This document shows positions 42,246 to 52,525 of a stretch of 64,000 nucleotides of DNA, piece by piece. Location of the stretch: the NCBI GenBank assembly GCA_009829735.1, contig CM020619.1, positions 23,585,554 through 23,649,553 of the forward strand, read 5' to 3'. The position numbers and the translations under genes were made by a program. Source of the DNA: Pyropia yezoensis (Eukaryota > Rhodophyta > Bangiophyceae > Bangiales > Bangiaceae). How positions within the stretch are numbered: the first letter of the stretch is position 1; each line of letters begins with the position of its first letter. The notes under the pieces are model-generated. The model was given only the letters and a program-made list of their open reading frames with translations. It was not told where the DNA came from and made no database searches.

Positions 42246-43835
42246 AGTCAGCACCACCACCCCCGATTCGAGGAGTGCGCGGCCGAGGCGATCCAGCTGT
42301 GCCCGGCTCGCCGTGATGGCCTTCCCGGCATCACCCAGGTGACGCCCTCGGAGCACGGCGTCGTCGTCAGCGTGTGCCAGGCGGCGGGACGGCCGCGACC
42401 CACGCAAACACACCCCATGCCCCCTCTCCCCACAAAGCCTGACGTATTTATATATTAAATAGCACCCCCCCCCCCCCCTCCCCTGCCTTCACTCTTCTCG
42501 CGTCGTTCTCCTCGATTCATCTGCGACAGGTGCCCGAGGAAGGCGCACGCCGACGGCGCCATCGAACACCGTTCATAAGATGGCGCTCCCTCCTCACCCC
42601 CTTAGCGCTCCCTCTCCATCTCATTGTATGACTCCGCTCAAGTGCTCCTTCTGGAGGTCCAAAACCGTGAGTCCGACACGCCGCTCCCTTCACCGCATGC
42701 CAGATAGATATCTACATTGCGAGCAAAAAAAAAGCTAAATCTATAAATCTTTTCAGATGTGACGGGAAGCTCTAATCGAAATTCAAAAGCATCCATAATC
42801 AAATCACAAATCGCGAATGTGCATGGCACCCGAGCCGACATGAACGGGAGGGCTGCTCAATGGGTAATGTGGACCTGACAAATTGTGACACCATGCCAGA
42901 GATGTTAAGTGACTTCAATTATATTACAATCACGTTGATTTTATATGATTAAATCACTTAAAATCACACGTGTTTGAATGTAATCACTTAGAGCTTCTCA
43001 CAGTGGCCCCACCAGGTGCTACACATCTCTGACGTGCTCCACGCCGACGTTGCCGACGTCGGCAGACTGCCGGTGTGCCAACCCCCGCCCTCTCTCGTCC
43101 TCCTGACGTCGCCGCACCGCGGTGGGCGGTTGCGCTTCCCCACCACCCCCAGCGGAGACCACCCCATGACGAGCCTGTCTCGGCGGCACCTCCTGGCCGA
43201 GACAGCCTTTCTCCTGGCATGGTGGCCGCCACGCCACCGGTTGACGCACGGACCGAGCCTGCGACAGACGCCCGACCTCTCTTGTCGCGTAAAGCGCGGG
43301 CATCGAAGTACATCGGACCGATTAGAGTAGAAATCGGTCTCCATGATTGCAATCAATATAAATCGCGTCAGACCGTTTAAAATCAAGGGTTGATTATAAT
43401 CACATTTTTAGTCGACCCAAACTGAATTAAATCACACCTCTGCACGATGCTTAATCGGTCGTCAATTGGGCTAGCGCGCCCCGCCTCGAGACGTGACGGC
43501 TTTTTTCTTTGGCTTTGTGGCTCGGCAGGTGTCCCGATGGCGAGTCATACCCCCCCCTACGGTACTGTATGGCTTTTGGCTCCTTGGTGGAGATGCTTTC
43601 AGGCGTCAACGGGGCGCGGTCAGGCATCGAGGTGGAGTCCTCTGCCCCATGGGGCCTCTGGGGGGGGGGGGGGCTAATGTCGGCAGCCGCGTTCGGCCGG
43701 GGCTGCGCCCTGCCCGAGACAGGCCTTTTGCTATATTATTGTTTGCGCGTGCCTAGCACGAGGTCACATCGTTGCCCGCTGAGCTTCTTGGCGACCAACA
43801 GCCCAGTTCGGCCGCATACGTAGGGCGCTTGGGGT
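42246..43835. other. Intergenic region with two AT-rich islands
   Basis: A short minus-strand frame (ASRAQLDRLGRALLESG) ends in the gap and might be an exon edge, but it is too short to call. Two AT-rich islands with repeated AATCAC motifs lie at about 42900-42990 and 43337-43440, around GC-rich DNA. A perfect 8-bp inverted repeat lies at 43316-43323/43332-43339. I find no supported gene. Confidence 0.45.
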
Positions 43836-44801
43836 GTGCCCGACGCGAAACCCACTTCTGACCGATACGCTGGCACCGTGCGGAGCGACCGACCGACGAC
43901 CACCAAGGTCGGCGACCCCCTGTTCCTGGTCGCACCGCTGGGCTCTTCTTGCGCACACCTGGTGGCTCGTGTAAGGTCTCCAGAAAGCCACTGCCTTCTT
44001 CACCACGTTCTCGCCGAATCACTCAGTCCCCCACCCCGCCTTGAACGCCCTCCTGTGCTTCGTGACCGTGTGCACGCACGGCGCGTCGTGCCCTCCGCCC
44101 CCCCCCTTCGCACCGTTGCGAAATGCAGGCTCGTGGCAGGCGCACCCCCGGGGGGGCTGCCGGTTCTTCTTCTGCCCCCGTCACTCGTAGGCCGATGGTC
44201 CTCCCTGACCGATGAGGAGGGGTGGCGCGCCCTCTCACGCCCTTTTGCTGGCCGCCTGCGGCTGCTACCTCCTGCGGGTATCAGCCGCCGCTTCAAGGAC
44301 GCGCGGAAACGCATTTTCGGGCGGGGTGAGGAGGACTTTGCCGAGGTGGACGTGTGGCTCCAAAGTGGCTTGCACTACTCGATAGTCACGCGGGGGCAGC
44401 GGGCGGCGGCGGCGCCCATACCTGGGCAGCCCTTGCCGTCAAGGGCGGACGACCACCTTGAAGGATTTCGTTTCGTGCCGCTTCGCCGCGATGGCGCGGA
44501 CGGGGCCCCCCATTTCGACGTTCTTGTGCACCCCTTACAAAAGCCGCGACGCGCCGCCGTCGGTGACGACCAGTGGGTGGTGGAGGTGTATTGCCCTCCC
44601 TCGGAAATTGCCGTCACCTTCGTGGCTCGCAATGAGAAGGAGGCGAGAGAGTGGGAGCGACAGCTGGCGATGCGCGCCACCCCGCTGACGGTGGTGTGGT
44701 CCGCGCTTTTTGGCATCGGCGGTACGAGTGGCCACGGGTCAGGGGGGCCGTCCACGCATCCGTCTGGGGGGTCGGATTTCGGCGCTGATGGCCAAGCTTG
44801 A
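43836..44801 (+). CDS. ORF with possible PH-like domain, upstream of the NLR gene
   Basis: An open frame without an ATG before its last 30 codons, so a 5' exon or non-ATG start would be needed. The second half reads as ordered protein: GISRRFKDARKRIFGRGEED, then VEVYCPPSEIAVTFVARNEK, then EAREWERQLAM. The last strand plus the helix containing W resembles the end of a pleckstrin-homology domain. It overlaps the ATG at 44788 by 14 bases in another frame. It may be the N-terminal part of the NLR protein, joined by a splice or a sequencing shift, or a separate gene. I cannot decide between these. Confidence 0.4.
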   Translation: MPDAKPTSDRYAGTVRSDRPTTTKVGDPLFLVAPLGSSCAHLVARVRSPESHCLLHHVLAESLSPPPRLERPPVLRDRVHARRVVPSAPPLRTVAKCRLVAGAPPGGLPVLLLPPSLVGRWSSLTDEEGWRALSRPFAGRLRLLPPAGISRRFKDARKRIFGRGEEDFAEVDVWLQSGLHYSIVTRGQRAAAAPIPGQPLPSRADDHLEGFRFVPLRRDGADGAPHFDVLVHPLQKPRRAAVGDDQWVVEVYCPPSEIAVTFVARNEKEAREWERQLAMRATPLTVVWSALFGIGGTSGHGSGGPSTHPSGGSDFGADGQA

Positions 44802-45497
44802 GGACCTGTTGTCAAAGGATGTGATCACAGGCGCGGCGGAGGTGGTCACCGCCGTGGCGCACGAGGCCGCTTACGACCTGGCGGTCGCGGCAGGGCCGCT
44901 CGCGGCGTTTGCGGTGAGCATGCTGTGTTCGGCCGCGCGCGTGTGCGCCGCGACTTGCCGGGCAGGTCACGTGGCAGCTAAGCTGCAGGAAGAGGCAGGA
45001 GCGCTCTCCGAAGTGGTGCGCAATTTCCTACTTCCTGCGGTTGTCAACCTGAAAGATGCGCGGCAGCACTGTGCACCTGGGCTGGTAGGCCAGGTGCGCG
45101 AGGTGGCCGCCGACCTGGACGCCCTCACCGGCCGACTTCTGCATGTGGCATTGTCGCGCCTGGCCGGCGCGAAGGAGGCGCTTGCGGCGCGCGGTGGGGT
45201 CGACGACGGGTCGTTGGGGCGCGAGCTATCTGCATGCAAGGAGGCGGTGGACGGCCTGATGAACACCGCCACACTGGCCCAAGTCACCGCGCAGTTATCG
45301 ACGGCCAACAAGGACACAGCGCAATTGCTTCAAGACAAGGCCGCAGAGGTAGCCGTGCCCCCCGTGCCCGACCGCATTGTCGCCAGGTGGGACGACAACA
45401 GTGCCGACCAGCCATGGTGTAAGCTGCTAGCGGTGGTGCTTCGCCCCCCCCTGCGTCTGGGGGCGGCACCCGAGCGTGCATTGCCAGCACACATGGG
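44788..45497 (+). CDS. NLR-like protein, N-terminal helical domain
   Basis: ATG at 44788 starts MAKLEDLLSKDVITGAAEVV. About 200 residues of Ala/Leu/Val-rich amphipathic helices follow, including CAATCRAGHVAAKLQEEAGA, LQDKAAEV and a long helix around residues 95-135. The pattern recalls four-helix-bundle signalling or membrane-active domains found before NB-ARC modules (HeLo, RPW8, MLKL type). That assignment is inference from shape only. The frame reaches the P-loop and there loses phase by one base (GCACACATGGGATGGGGGG region, 45488-45502). It continues in the 45498 frame. Confidence 0.65.
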
Positions 45498-48400
45498 ATG
45501 GGGGGGGTGGGCAAGACTGTCGTCTGCCAGCTGGTAGCAGAGCGGGCGGCGCTGAGTGACCGCTACGAGCACGGCGTGTTCTGGGTCAAGCTGGGCCAGG
45601 CAGCGGGTGATGTCGAGGCGATGTATGGCATGCTGGCGGTTGCTACTGTGGTGGCCCAAGAAAAGGTCACGGCGCCAGACGTGGACGTGGCTGCCAAGAA
45701 ACTGCGGGAGAAACTGCTGAGCAAGGCATGCCTGGTGGTCGTGGACGACTGCTGGGACCAGCGCCTGGTCCGGCTCTTTGTAAATGCCGTAAACGATGCG
45801 GCGTGCAGCCGCTGCACGATGCTGTTCTCGACGAGAGATGCACGCATTGCCGACATCGTGGAGGACCGCTCCTGCCGTGTGCAGGTCCGGTTGATGGACG
45901 ACGAGCTGGGACGTGCGGTGCTGCGTTCGCATGCCATGCGGGATGGGCAGCTGTTTCGGGAACCGGCGACCGAGGCCGACAAAGCGGGGCTGGCTCTGAT
46001 GCTCACGGTTGCGGCGGGGCTCCCCCTGGCGTTGGGCGTACTCGGCGCGATTGTGCGGAAAACGGAGAATTGGGCGGCCACGGCTGCGGACCTGCAGGGC
46101 GCGCTGGACGATCAGCCGGATTCCATGGACAAGAAGCACAAATCGCTGTCGGCATGCTTCACAGTCGGCTACGACCAGCTGGCCGCCGGCGACCCGCGGC
46201 CTGACCTACGCAAAGATCGTTTCCGCGCGCTCTGCGTCTTGTCCAAGCAGGAGTTTGTGCCACCGTCGACGCTCTCAGCGCTGTGGGACCTGGACCCGGC
46301 GAGTGCTGAAGCGGAAGCGCGCGAGATGGGCCACATGGCCATGGCAACCGTGCGGGAGGAGGCCGGCCGTCTGCATCTGGGACTCCATGACTTGCTCATC
46401 GACTGGATTAAAGACAAGCTGGTGACGGGGTCGGAGCGCGAGATATACCACAAGAAGCTCGTTGATGGGTATGAACGCCGCCTTGGCCTTTGCCGCTCGG
46501 ATTTTGGCGCGTCATCAACCGTCCAGTGCCGGCCATGGTGGAACTTGGAGGCTGCTGGTGACCGGTACATTAAGAACACCCTGTGCCGCCACTTGCACGC
46601 CGGTGGCCCGGCCTCGCAGAGGGAGCTGGAGGCTCTGCTGTGGGACTGGCGCTGGATTGAGTGGCGCTTGCGGGATGGTGGCTCCCCGGGGTTTGCCTAT
46701 AGGACGGACTGTCACATCGCGGGGGGGGCGTCGATCCAGCGTCTTCGCAAGATCGTGGTCGGGGCGGTGGCGGTGTCGTTTTCGATGGGCGTTTCGGCGG
46801 TCAGGCAGGTCGCGTTTGAGCTGTCTGAGCGGTTGCGAGTGGCCGCTGGTACTGCAGAGGATTGCGCGTCGCGGCAGCTGAGACTGGCCGCCAAGCGATC
46901 CTTATGTTACCCATCGATCGAGCTCCTTCGAGCTGGTAGCCTCGACGAGCCTCGCGAAGTCAGTATCCTCGCAGGTCATGAGATGGCTGTCAACTGTACC
47001 TGTACTCTGCGAGACACTAGAGGCAGGACCATCTTGGTGTCCGGGTCGTCCGACAACACGCTACGGGTGTGGGACGTGACGCGGGACGAAGAGCTGGCAG
47101 TGCTGGAGGGCCACACGGACTATGTCATGTGCGTGTGCGTCGTGGATGTGCCGGGCGCGGCGGGCGGGGGCGAAACGGTGCAGCGGGTGGTGTCGGGGTC
47201 GGACGACGAGACGCTGCGGGTGTGGGACGTGGAGGAGGGCAAGCAGCTGGCGGTGCTGGAGGGCCACGCGGACGACGTCATCTGCGTGTGCGTGGTGGAT
47301 GTGCCGGGCGCGGCGGGCGGGGGCGGGACGGTGCAGCGGGTGGTGTCGGGGTCGGGCGACAAGACGCTGCGGGTGTGGGACGTGAAAGAGGGCAAGCAGC
47401 TGGCGGTGCTGGAGGGCCACGCGGACGACGTCACCTGCGTGTGCGTGGTGGATGTGCCGGGCGCGGCGGGCGGGGGCGGGACGGTGCAGCGGGTGGTGTC
47501 GGGGTCGCACGACAAGACGCTGCGGGTGTGGGACGTGGAGGAAGGCAAGCAGCTGGCGGTGCTGGAGGGCCACACGGGCTGGGTCATGTGCGTGTGCGTG
47601 GTGGATGTGCCGGGCGCGGCGGGCGGGGGCGGGACGGTGCAGCGGGTGGTGTCGGGGTCGGTCGACGGGACGCTGCGGGTGTGGGACGTGGAGGAGGGCA
47701 AGCAGCTGGCGGTGCTGGAGGGCCACATGGGCATGGTCAGGTGTGTGTGCGTGGTGGATATGCCGGGCGCGGCGGGCGAGGGCGGGACGGTGCAGCGGGT
47801 GGTGTCGGGGTCGGACGACAAGACGCTGCGGGTGTGGGACGTGGAGGAGGGCAAGCAGCTGGCGGTGCTGGTGGGCCGCACGAATTTGGTCACCTGCGTG
47901 AGCGTGGTGGATGTCCCGGGCGCGGCGGGTGGGAGCGGGACGGTGCAGCGGGTGGTGTCGGGGTCGTTCGACAAGACGCTGCGGGTGTGGGACGTGACGC
48001 GGGACGAAGAGCTGGCGGTGCTGGAGGGCCACACGGACGACGTCACCTGCGTGTTCGTGGTGAATGTGCCGGGCGCGGCGGGCGGGGGCGGGACGGTGCA
48101 GCGGGTGGTGTCGGCGTCGCACGACAAGACGCTGCGGGTGTGGGACGTGGAGGAGGGCAAGCAGCTGGCGGTGCTGGAGGGCCACACGGGCTGGGTCATG
48201 TGCGTGTGCGTGGTGGATGTGCCGGGCGCGGCGGGCGGGGGCGGGACGGTGCAGCGGGTGGTGTCGGGGTCGGGCGACAAGACGCTGCGGGTGTGGGACG
48301 TGGAGGAAGGCAAGCAGCTGGCGGTGCTGGAGGGCCACACGGGCTGGGTCATGTGCGTGTGCGTGGTGGATGTGCCGGGCGCGGCGGGCGGGGGCGGGAC

Positions 48401-49184
48401 GGTGCAGCGGGTGGTGTCGGGGTCGGTCGACGGGACGCTGCGGGTGTGGGACGTGGAGGAGGGCAAGCAGCTGGCGGTGCTGGAGGGCCACATGGGCATG
48501 GTCAGGTGTGTGTGCGTGGTGGATGTGCCGGGCGCGGCGGGCGAGGGCGGGACGGTGCAGCGGGTGGTGTCGGGGTCGGACGACGAGACGCTGCGGGTGT
48601 GGGACGTGGAGGAAGGCAAGCAGCTGGCGGTGCTGGAGGGCCACACGGGCTGGGTCATGTGCGTGTGCGTCGTGGATGTGCCGGGCGCGGCGGGCGGGGG
48701 CGGGACGGTGCAGCGGGTGGTGTCGGGGTCGGTCGACGGGACGCTGCGGGTGTGGGACGTGGAGGAGGGCAAGCAGCTGGCGGTGCTGGAGGGCCACGCG
48801 GACGACGTCACCTGCGTGTGCGTCGTGGATGTGCCGGGTGCGGCGGGCGGGGGCGGGACGGTGCAGCGGGTGGTGTCGGGGTCGGGCGACAATACGCTGC
48901 GGGTGTGGGAGATTAGTGCGGCTGGCGGAGCTAGTCTTTCCTCGTCCATGAATCTGTCTGGGCAGCCCGTCATGATCTGTCGTGCACGTTGTGTGACGAG
49001 GTCTGCCGTTCTTGTCACCACCGTACTGGGGGCGCTGTATCTGGCGGACTGTGTGGAGGGTCTGTTTTTTTCTTTAGCTTGCCCTGCTCCAGTGGCCGTC
49101 GCGCATCCTCTTGGCATGGGTCGCTTAGTGCTCGGCGCGAAGACTGGCGCCATGCACTGGGCTCGGGGTGCGTTTGAGTTCTAG
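45498..49184 (+). CDS. NB-ARC ATPase with WD40 repeats (NLR/NWD-type receptor)
   Basis: 1,228 codons. NB-ARC: P-loop MGGVGKT at the very start, Walker B LVVVDDCWD (79-87), RNBS-B-like CTMLFSTRD (106-114), GLPLAL (174-179) and an MHD-like HLGLHDLLIDW motif near 305. A linker of about 150 residues follows, then 13 WD40 units (46962-48929) and an 80-residue tail that may form a 14th blade. Fourteen blades would make two seven-bladed propellers. Such STAND proteins sense a ligand with the repeats and oligomerise through NB-ARC to trigger defence or cell death. The start at MGG is an artefact of a 1-base shift; the real N-terminus is the preceding helical frame from 44788, giving about 1,465 residues. 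Confidence 0.85.
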   Translation: MGGVGKTVVCQLVAERAALSDRYEHGVFWVKLGQAAGDVEAMYGMLAVATVVAQEKVTAPDVDVAAKKLREKLLSKACLVVVDDCWDQRLVRLFVNAVNDAACSRCTMLFSTRDARIADIVEDRSCRVQVRLMDDELGRAVLRSHAMRDGQLFREPATEADKAGLALMLTVAAGLPLALGVLGAIVRKTENWAATAADLQGALDDQPDSMDKKHKSLSACFTVGYDQLAAGDPRPDLRKDRFRALCVLSKQEFVPPSTLSALWDLDPASAEAEAREMGHMAMATVREEAGRLHLGLHDLLIDWIKDKLVTGSEREIYHKKLVDGYERRLGLCRSDFGASSTVQCRPWWNLEAAGDRYIKNTLCRHLHAGGPASQRELEALLWDWRWIEWRLRDGGSPGFAYRTDCHIAGGASIQRLRKIVVGAVAVSFSMGVSAVRQVAFELSERLRVAAGTAEDCASRQLRLAAKRSLCYPSIELLRAGSLDEPREVSILAGHEMAVNCTCTLRDTRGRTILVSGSSDNTLRVWDVTRDEELAVLEGHTDYVMCVCVVDVPGAAGGGETVQRVVSGSDDETLRVWDVEEGKQLAVLEGHADDVICVCVVDVPGAAGGGGTVQRVVSGSGDKTLRVWDVKEGKQLAVLEGHADDVTCVCVVDVPGAAGGGGTVQRVVSGSHDKTLRVWDVEEGKQLAVLEGHTGWVMCVCVVDVPGAAGGGGTVQRVVSGSVDGTLRVWDVEEGKQLAVLEGHMGMVRCVCVVDMPGAAGEGGTVQRVVSGSDDKTLRVWDVEEGKQLAVLVGRTNLVTCVSVVDVPGAAGGSGTVQRVVSGSFDKTLRVWDVTRDEELAVLEGHTDDVTCVFVVNVPGAAGGGGTVQRVVSASHDKTLRVWDVEEGKQLAVLEGHTGWVMCVCVVDVPGAAGGGGTVQRVVSGSGDKTLRVWDVEEGKQLAVLEGHTGWVMCVCVVDVPGAAGGGGTVQRVVSGSVDGTLRVWDVEEGKQLAVLEGHMGMVRCVCVVDVPGAAGEGGTVQRVVSGSDDETLRVWDVEEGKQLAVLEGHTGWVMCVCVVDVPGAAGGGGTVQRVVSGSVDGTLRVWDVEEGKQLAVLEGHADDVTCVCVVDVPGAAGGGGTVQRVVSGSGDNTLRVWEISAAGGASLSSSMNLSGQPVMICRARCVTRSAVLVTTVLGALYLADCVEGLFFSLACPAPVAVAHPLGMGRLVLGAKTGAMHWARGAFEF
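47094..48929 (+). repeat. Twelve 153-bp WD40-coding units, near identical
   Basis: Each unit encodes 51 residues from LAVLEGH to GKQ or DEE. Units differ almost only at residues 8-10, 12, 37 and 39. Because 153 is divisible by three, two long frames on the opposite strand stay open through the array; they are not genes. Such an array is expected to recombine and to be hard to assemble, so copy number may be wrong. Confidence 0.93.
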
Positions 49185-50628
49185 ATGGAGCCCCCCCTGG
49201 TGGCGGCAGCCCGCAGTGGCGGCAAGCGCGTCTACGAGCTGCCCCAGTGAGGTCAGCGGTGCGGCGGTTGCGGCCACTTTGTCACCACCCCGGGGGAGCG
49301 CCTTTGCATGCTCCGTCGGCAGAGGGATTCTGTCGCGTCCCCTCAACCGGACTAGGGGGAGCGTGCGTGCGGTCGGGACGGTGGCGGCGGCAGCGGCAGC
49401 CGACGAAACTCTGCTGCCGACGCAGGGGGCACGCCGCTGCGTTGCGTGGGTGGCGGTGCGTGGGAGCCCCCCGCGCCGCAGGCGCTGCGCATGCGGCGTC
49501 CCGCAGCACAGTGACGTGGCCACAACGCGGTACGTGACGTGCGGCACGCTTCGGCGGCAAGTCAAGCCGGACGAGGCGCAGCGGTTATTGTCACGCCCAC
49601 ACTCCTTTGCTTGGCGGGCGGTGGCAACCACATCGACTTGTTTATTGACTTGTTATGACGCTTCTTCCTTCTCTTGTGCACCCTCTGTCGTTCCTTCCGC
49701 TCGTGGCAGCGGCGGGTGCTCCCCACTCCCGCGGCGGAAGCCGCCGCGTGTGGGGTGGGGTTCCCATCAGGGGATCACCCCCCCCCCCGCCAATCCGCGC
49801 CCCACCCCCTCACCTCTCCGCCACTACATACGCCAGTCAGCCAGCGTGACCTCCACAACGATGTCCCCCCCCCAGCTGCCAACCCCCCCCCCCCCTCCCG
49901 CCCCACCTTCCCCCGTGCCACGGCAGTGGACGCAGATCCACCAGCGCCGGCCGGCGGGCGCACCCCTTCCCCCCCCCACCCGCACCACGCGCGCCGCGCG
50001 GCGGCCGGCCGTGTCGCGTCGACTCCATCGCACCGGGGCGGGGGGGCCTGCGGCGCGTTGCCTCTTGATACAGCCCCGCCCAGGCACGGCAGCCAAGTTC
50101 CCCCTGCTCCACCGCCGCCCGCAGGCGTGCGGCGGCCCCGTCAGGGGACGCCCCGGGCGCGCGCGGCGAGGCCCCCCACGGCGGGGGTGGCGGCGGCCGT
50201 GCCGCGACGCGCCGCGCGCCCCCCCCCCCCCGATTGCCGCCGCGCCAGCACGGGGGCCCGCGCGTCAACGGTAGCGGCCCGGCCGCGGCTGACGCGGGTG
50301 GCACAGCCGCGCGGCCACACCGCCGCGAGCGGTCGGGTGAGGACGTGCGCCCCTCGCGGTGCGGCCGCCGCATGCACGCCACGGGGGTGGTTTCGGGGCG
50401 GAGCACGACAGCCGGGGCGGGGGAGCCGCCGCGGCGCCCCCCCCCCTTCCACGCGCTCGGGCCAGCCCGTAGACGGCCGCCCACTGGCCGCCACCCGCCG
50501 CGATTCGCCCCCGGTGGCCGCGCCGTCTACCGGGATGGACGGGTCCACCCCCATCGGCGCCGCGCGTAGCGCCAGTGGGGGGGCGCGCGCGTTACGCGCA
50601 AGGCCACTTCCGGCTGCCGTCTCGACAA

Positions 50629-50664
50629 ACCAACCAACCAACCAACCAACCAACCAACCAACAA
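50629..50664. repeat. (ACCA)n microsatellite
   Basis: About nine units of AACC/CCAA, followed by interrupted copies to about 50720. Confidence 0.85.
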
Positions 50665-50799
50665 AGCGGCCAACCGACCAACCGGCCAACAAAACCAACC
50701 AACCGACCAACAACCAGACGGACACGCAATGGCAGTCAAGAGCGCACGGCCTGCAGGGCACCCACCGAGAGTTGGCATACCAAAAGACAGCCGCGGGCA

Positions 50800-51340
50800 A
50801 CAGAAAAGGAACAAAAGGGGGAGCGGCGCAGGGGTGGCGCCCCGCCCCTGGCAATGCATGGCGGTGGCCTACGCTCGCGGCGACGCCCCCGCGGCGAGCA
50901 CACCCCGTCCACCTCCCCCGTGGCAACGCCCGCCGCTACCGCCCGCACAGCAGCCCGTCCCGCATCAGCGTCTGGATTATCAACGTACGTGACGTGGCAA
51001 CCCACCGACGGAAAAGGGAGGGCGCGTCCGCCCCCGGCTGTGACAATGAACTGCAAGAGCCCCCGCCGGACGGCACACAAGAAATCACAGCGGTGGAACG
51101 ACCACTGGGGGAGGATAGGGCGCCGGCACAGGCGCGCGGCAGCGACAGCACAGGGCAGCAAAGCGGAGAAGGGGGGAGTAGGCGGCCGCCGCCGCCGCCC
51201 CCCCCGCATGGAAATGCATCGCCGTGGTCCACGACGCGGCGACACCCCTGCGGCGAGCACACCCCGTCCCCCCCCCCCGTGGCAACGCCCGCCGCTGCCG
51301 CCCGCACAGCAGCCCGTCCCGCATCGGCGCCTTTATGAAT
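50800..51340. repeat. Pair of diverged direct repeats, ~180 bp each
   Basis: The block GCGGCGAGCACACCCCGTCC...GTGGCAACGCCCGCCGCT...CACAGCAGCCCGTCCCGCAT occurs at about 50895-50967 and again at about 51252-51324, with related flanks and AATGCAT upstream of both. Copies differ by scattered substitutions and C-run length. Confidence 0.7.
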
Positions 51341-51573
51341 TGACGTCCGCGGCCACTAACCAGCACGGAGTGCCCGTCCGACCGCACCAGGGCAGCCTCT
51401 GCTGAGCCCACCAGGGCCCCACCGAGGCAGCGACTGGTGAGCCGACCAGGGCCCCCCCGACAAGTGCACAAGGATGACCGGCGGTGGCCCACTTTTGGGG
51501 TGAGGGAGCGCCGTTCCGGGCGCGCGACAGCGACAGCACCGGGCAGCAACAGGGGGCACAGGGGGAGCAGGCA

Positions 51574-51621
<48 letters not shown>

Positions 51622-52420
51622 GCCTCCCGCCCCCGACGGCACCCATCCCCGTGGCCGCAGGAGCAGCCGACGCCGCCGCCGCTGCAGCGGCGGCGCCCCG
51701 CGGGGGCCACCCGCCGCTTGGTGTGGCGCGGCGGCGCGTGGCGGGAGGGAGGCGGGACCGCGGGTGGGCGGCACAGCGGGGGGGGAGCGCAGGGGGGGGG
51801 AGCGCAGGGGGGGGGGGGGGTGGCCGCCCACGGACAGCGTCGCCCGTCGCCGCCGCCGGGGCCGCGGCCGCGCCGTGCGGCGGCGGCACGGCGGTGGAGG
51901 CCCAAAGTGTAGGTGGGCGGCACAGAGACAGGCGGGGGGGGGGAATGCACGGACAAAGCGGCCAGGAGCGGGCGGACAGACGGGGAGGAGGGAGAGCCCG
52001 GGGAGGGAGGGGGTACGCGAGGGGGGGGAGGGTGCGCGCTCGGCGGCCGGCGGCGGCGGCAGCCCCCCCCCGCGCGCGGCGCGCGGCGCGTCCGCAGCGC
52101 CCGCGGCGTGGTCGCGGCCGCGGCAGCGGCGGAAGGAGCTGCTTGCGGCCAGCGGTAGGTAGGAGCAGCGTCAGGCGGGCGGCGGCGCCGACAACGGCGG
52201 CCAGCGCTTGCGTCGCCCCATACGTACGCCCCCGCGGCGGGGAGGCGGGAGAGGGCGGCGCCCGACCCGACCGCCGCCGCCGTCGCCACGCCGGCAGTCA
52301 CCGGGGGGGGGACCACTGCCGCGGCGGCGGCGGACAGGCGGCCGTCCGCGTCGGCCACGTGCACGCCCGCCGCGTCGCTGCCGCTGTCGCGGCTGGGGCA
52401 GCTGCCCCTGTGGCGGCCCC

Positions 52421-52460
<40 letters not shown>

Positions 52461-52525
52461 GCCGCCGCCGCTGCCGCCGCCCGTTCCCATCGAGCCGGCG
52501 ATGCTGCCGCGGGCGGCGGCGGACT

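Larger units (their letters stand above)
49185..52500. other. GC-rich low-complexity region, no supported gene
   Basis: Overlapping Pro/Arg/Ala/Gly-rich frames on both strands, no domain. It contains a CCAA microsatellite at about 50629-50664, a diverged direct repeat (about 50800-50990 and 51160-51340) and GCC trinucleotide runs near 51575-51620 and 52425-52470. Confidence 0.5.

Noticed and set aside
42246..42413. Minus-strand exon ending in the gap
   Set aside because: Only about 55 codons are visible, the start is not recognisable, and the rest is unknown sequence.
47061..49153. Two very long open frames on the minus strand across the WD40 region
   Set aside because: The 153-bp repeat period is a multiple of three, so any stop-free unit stays open through the array. 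The translations are His/Pro/Arg or Ser/Thr repeats, and the plus strand carries a real domain.
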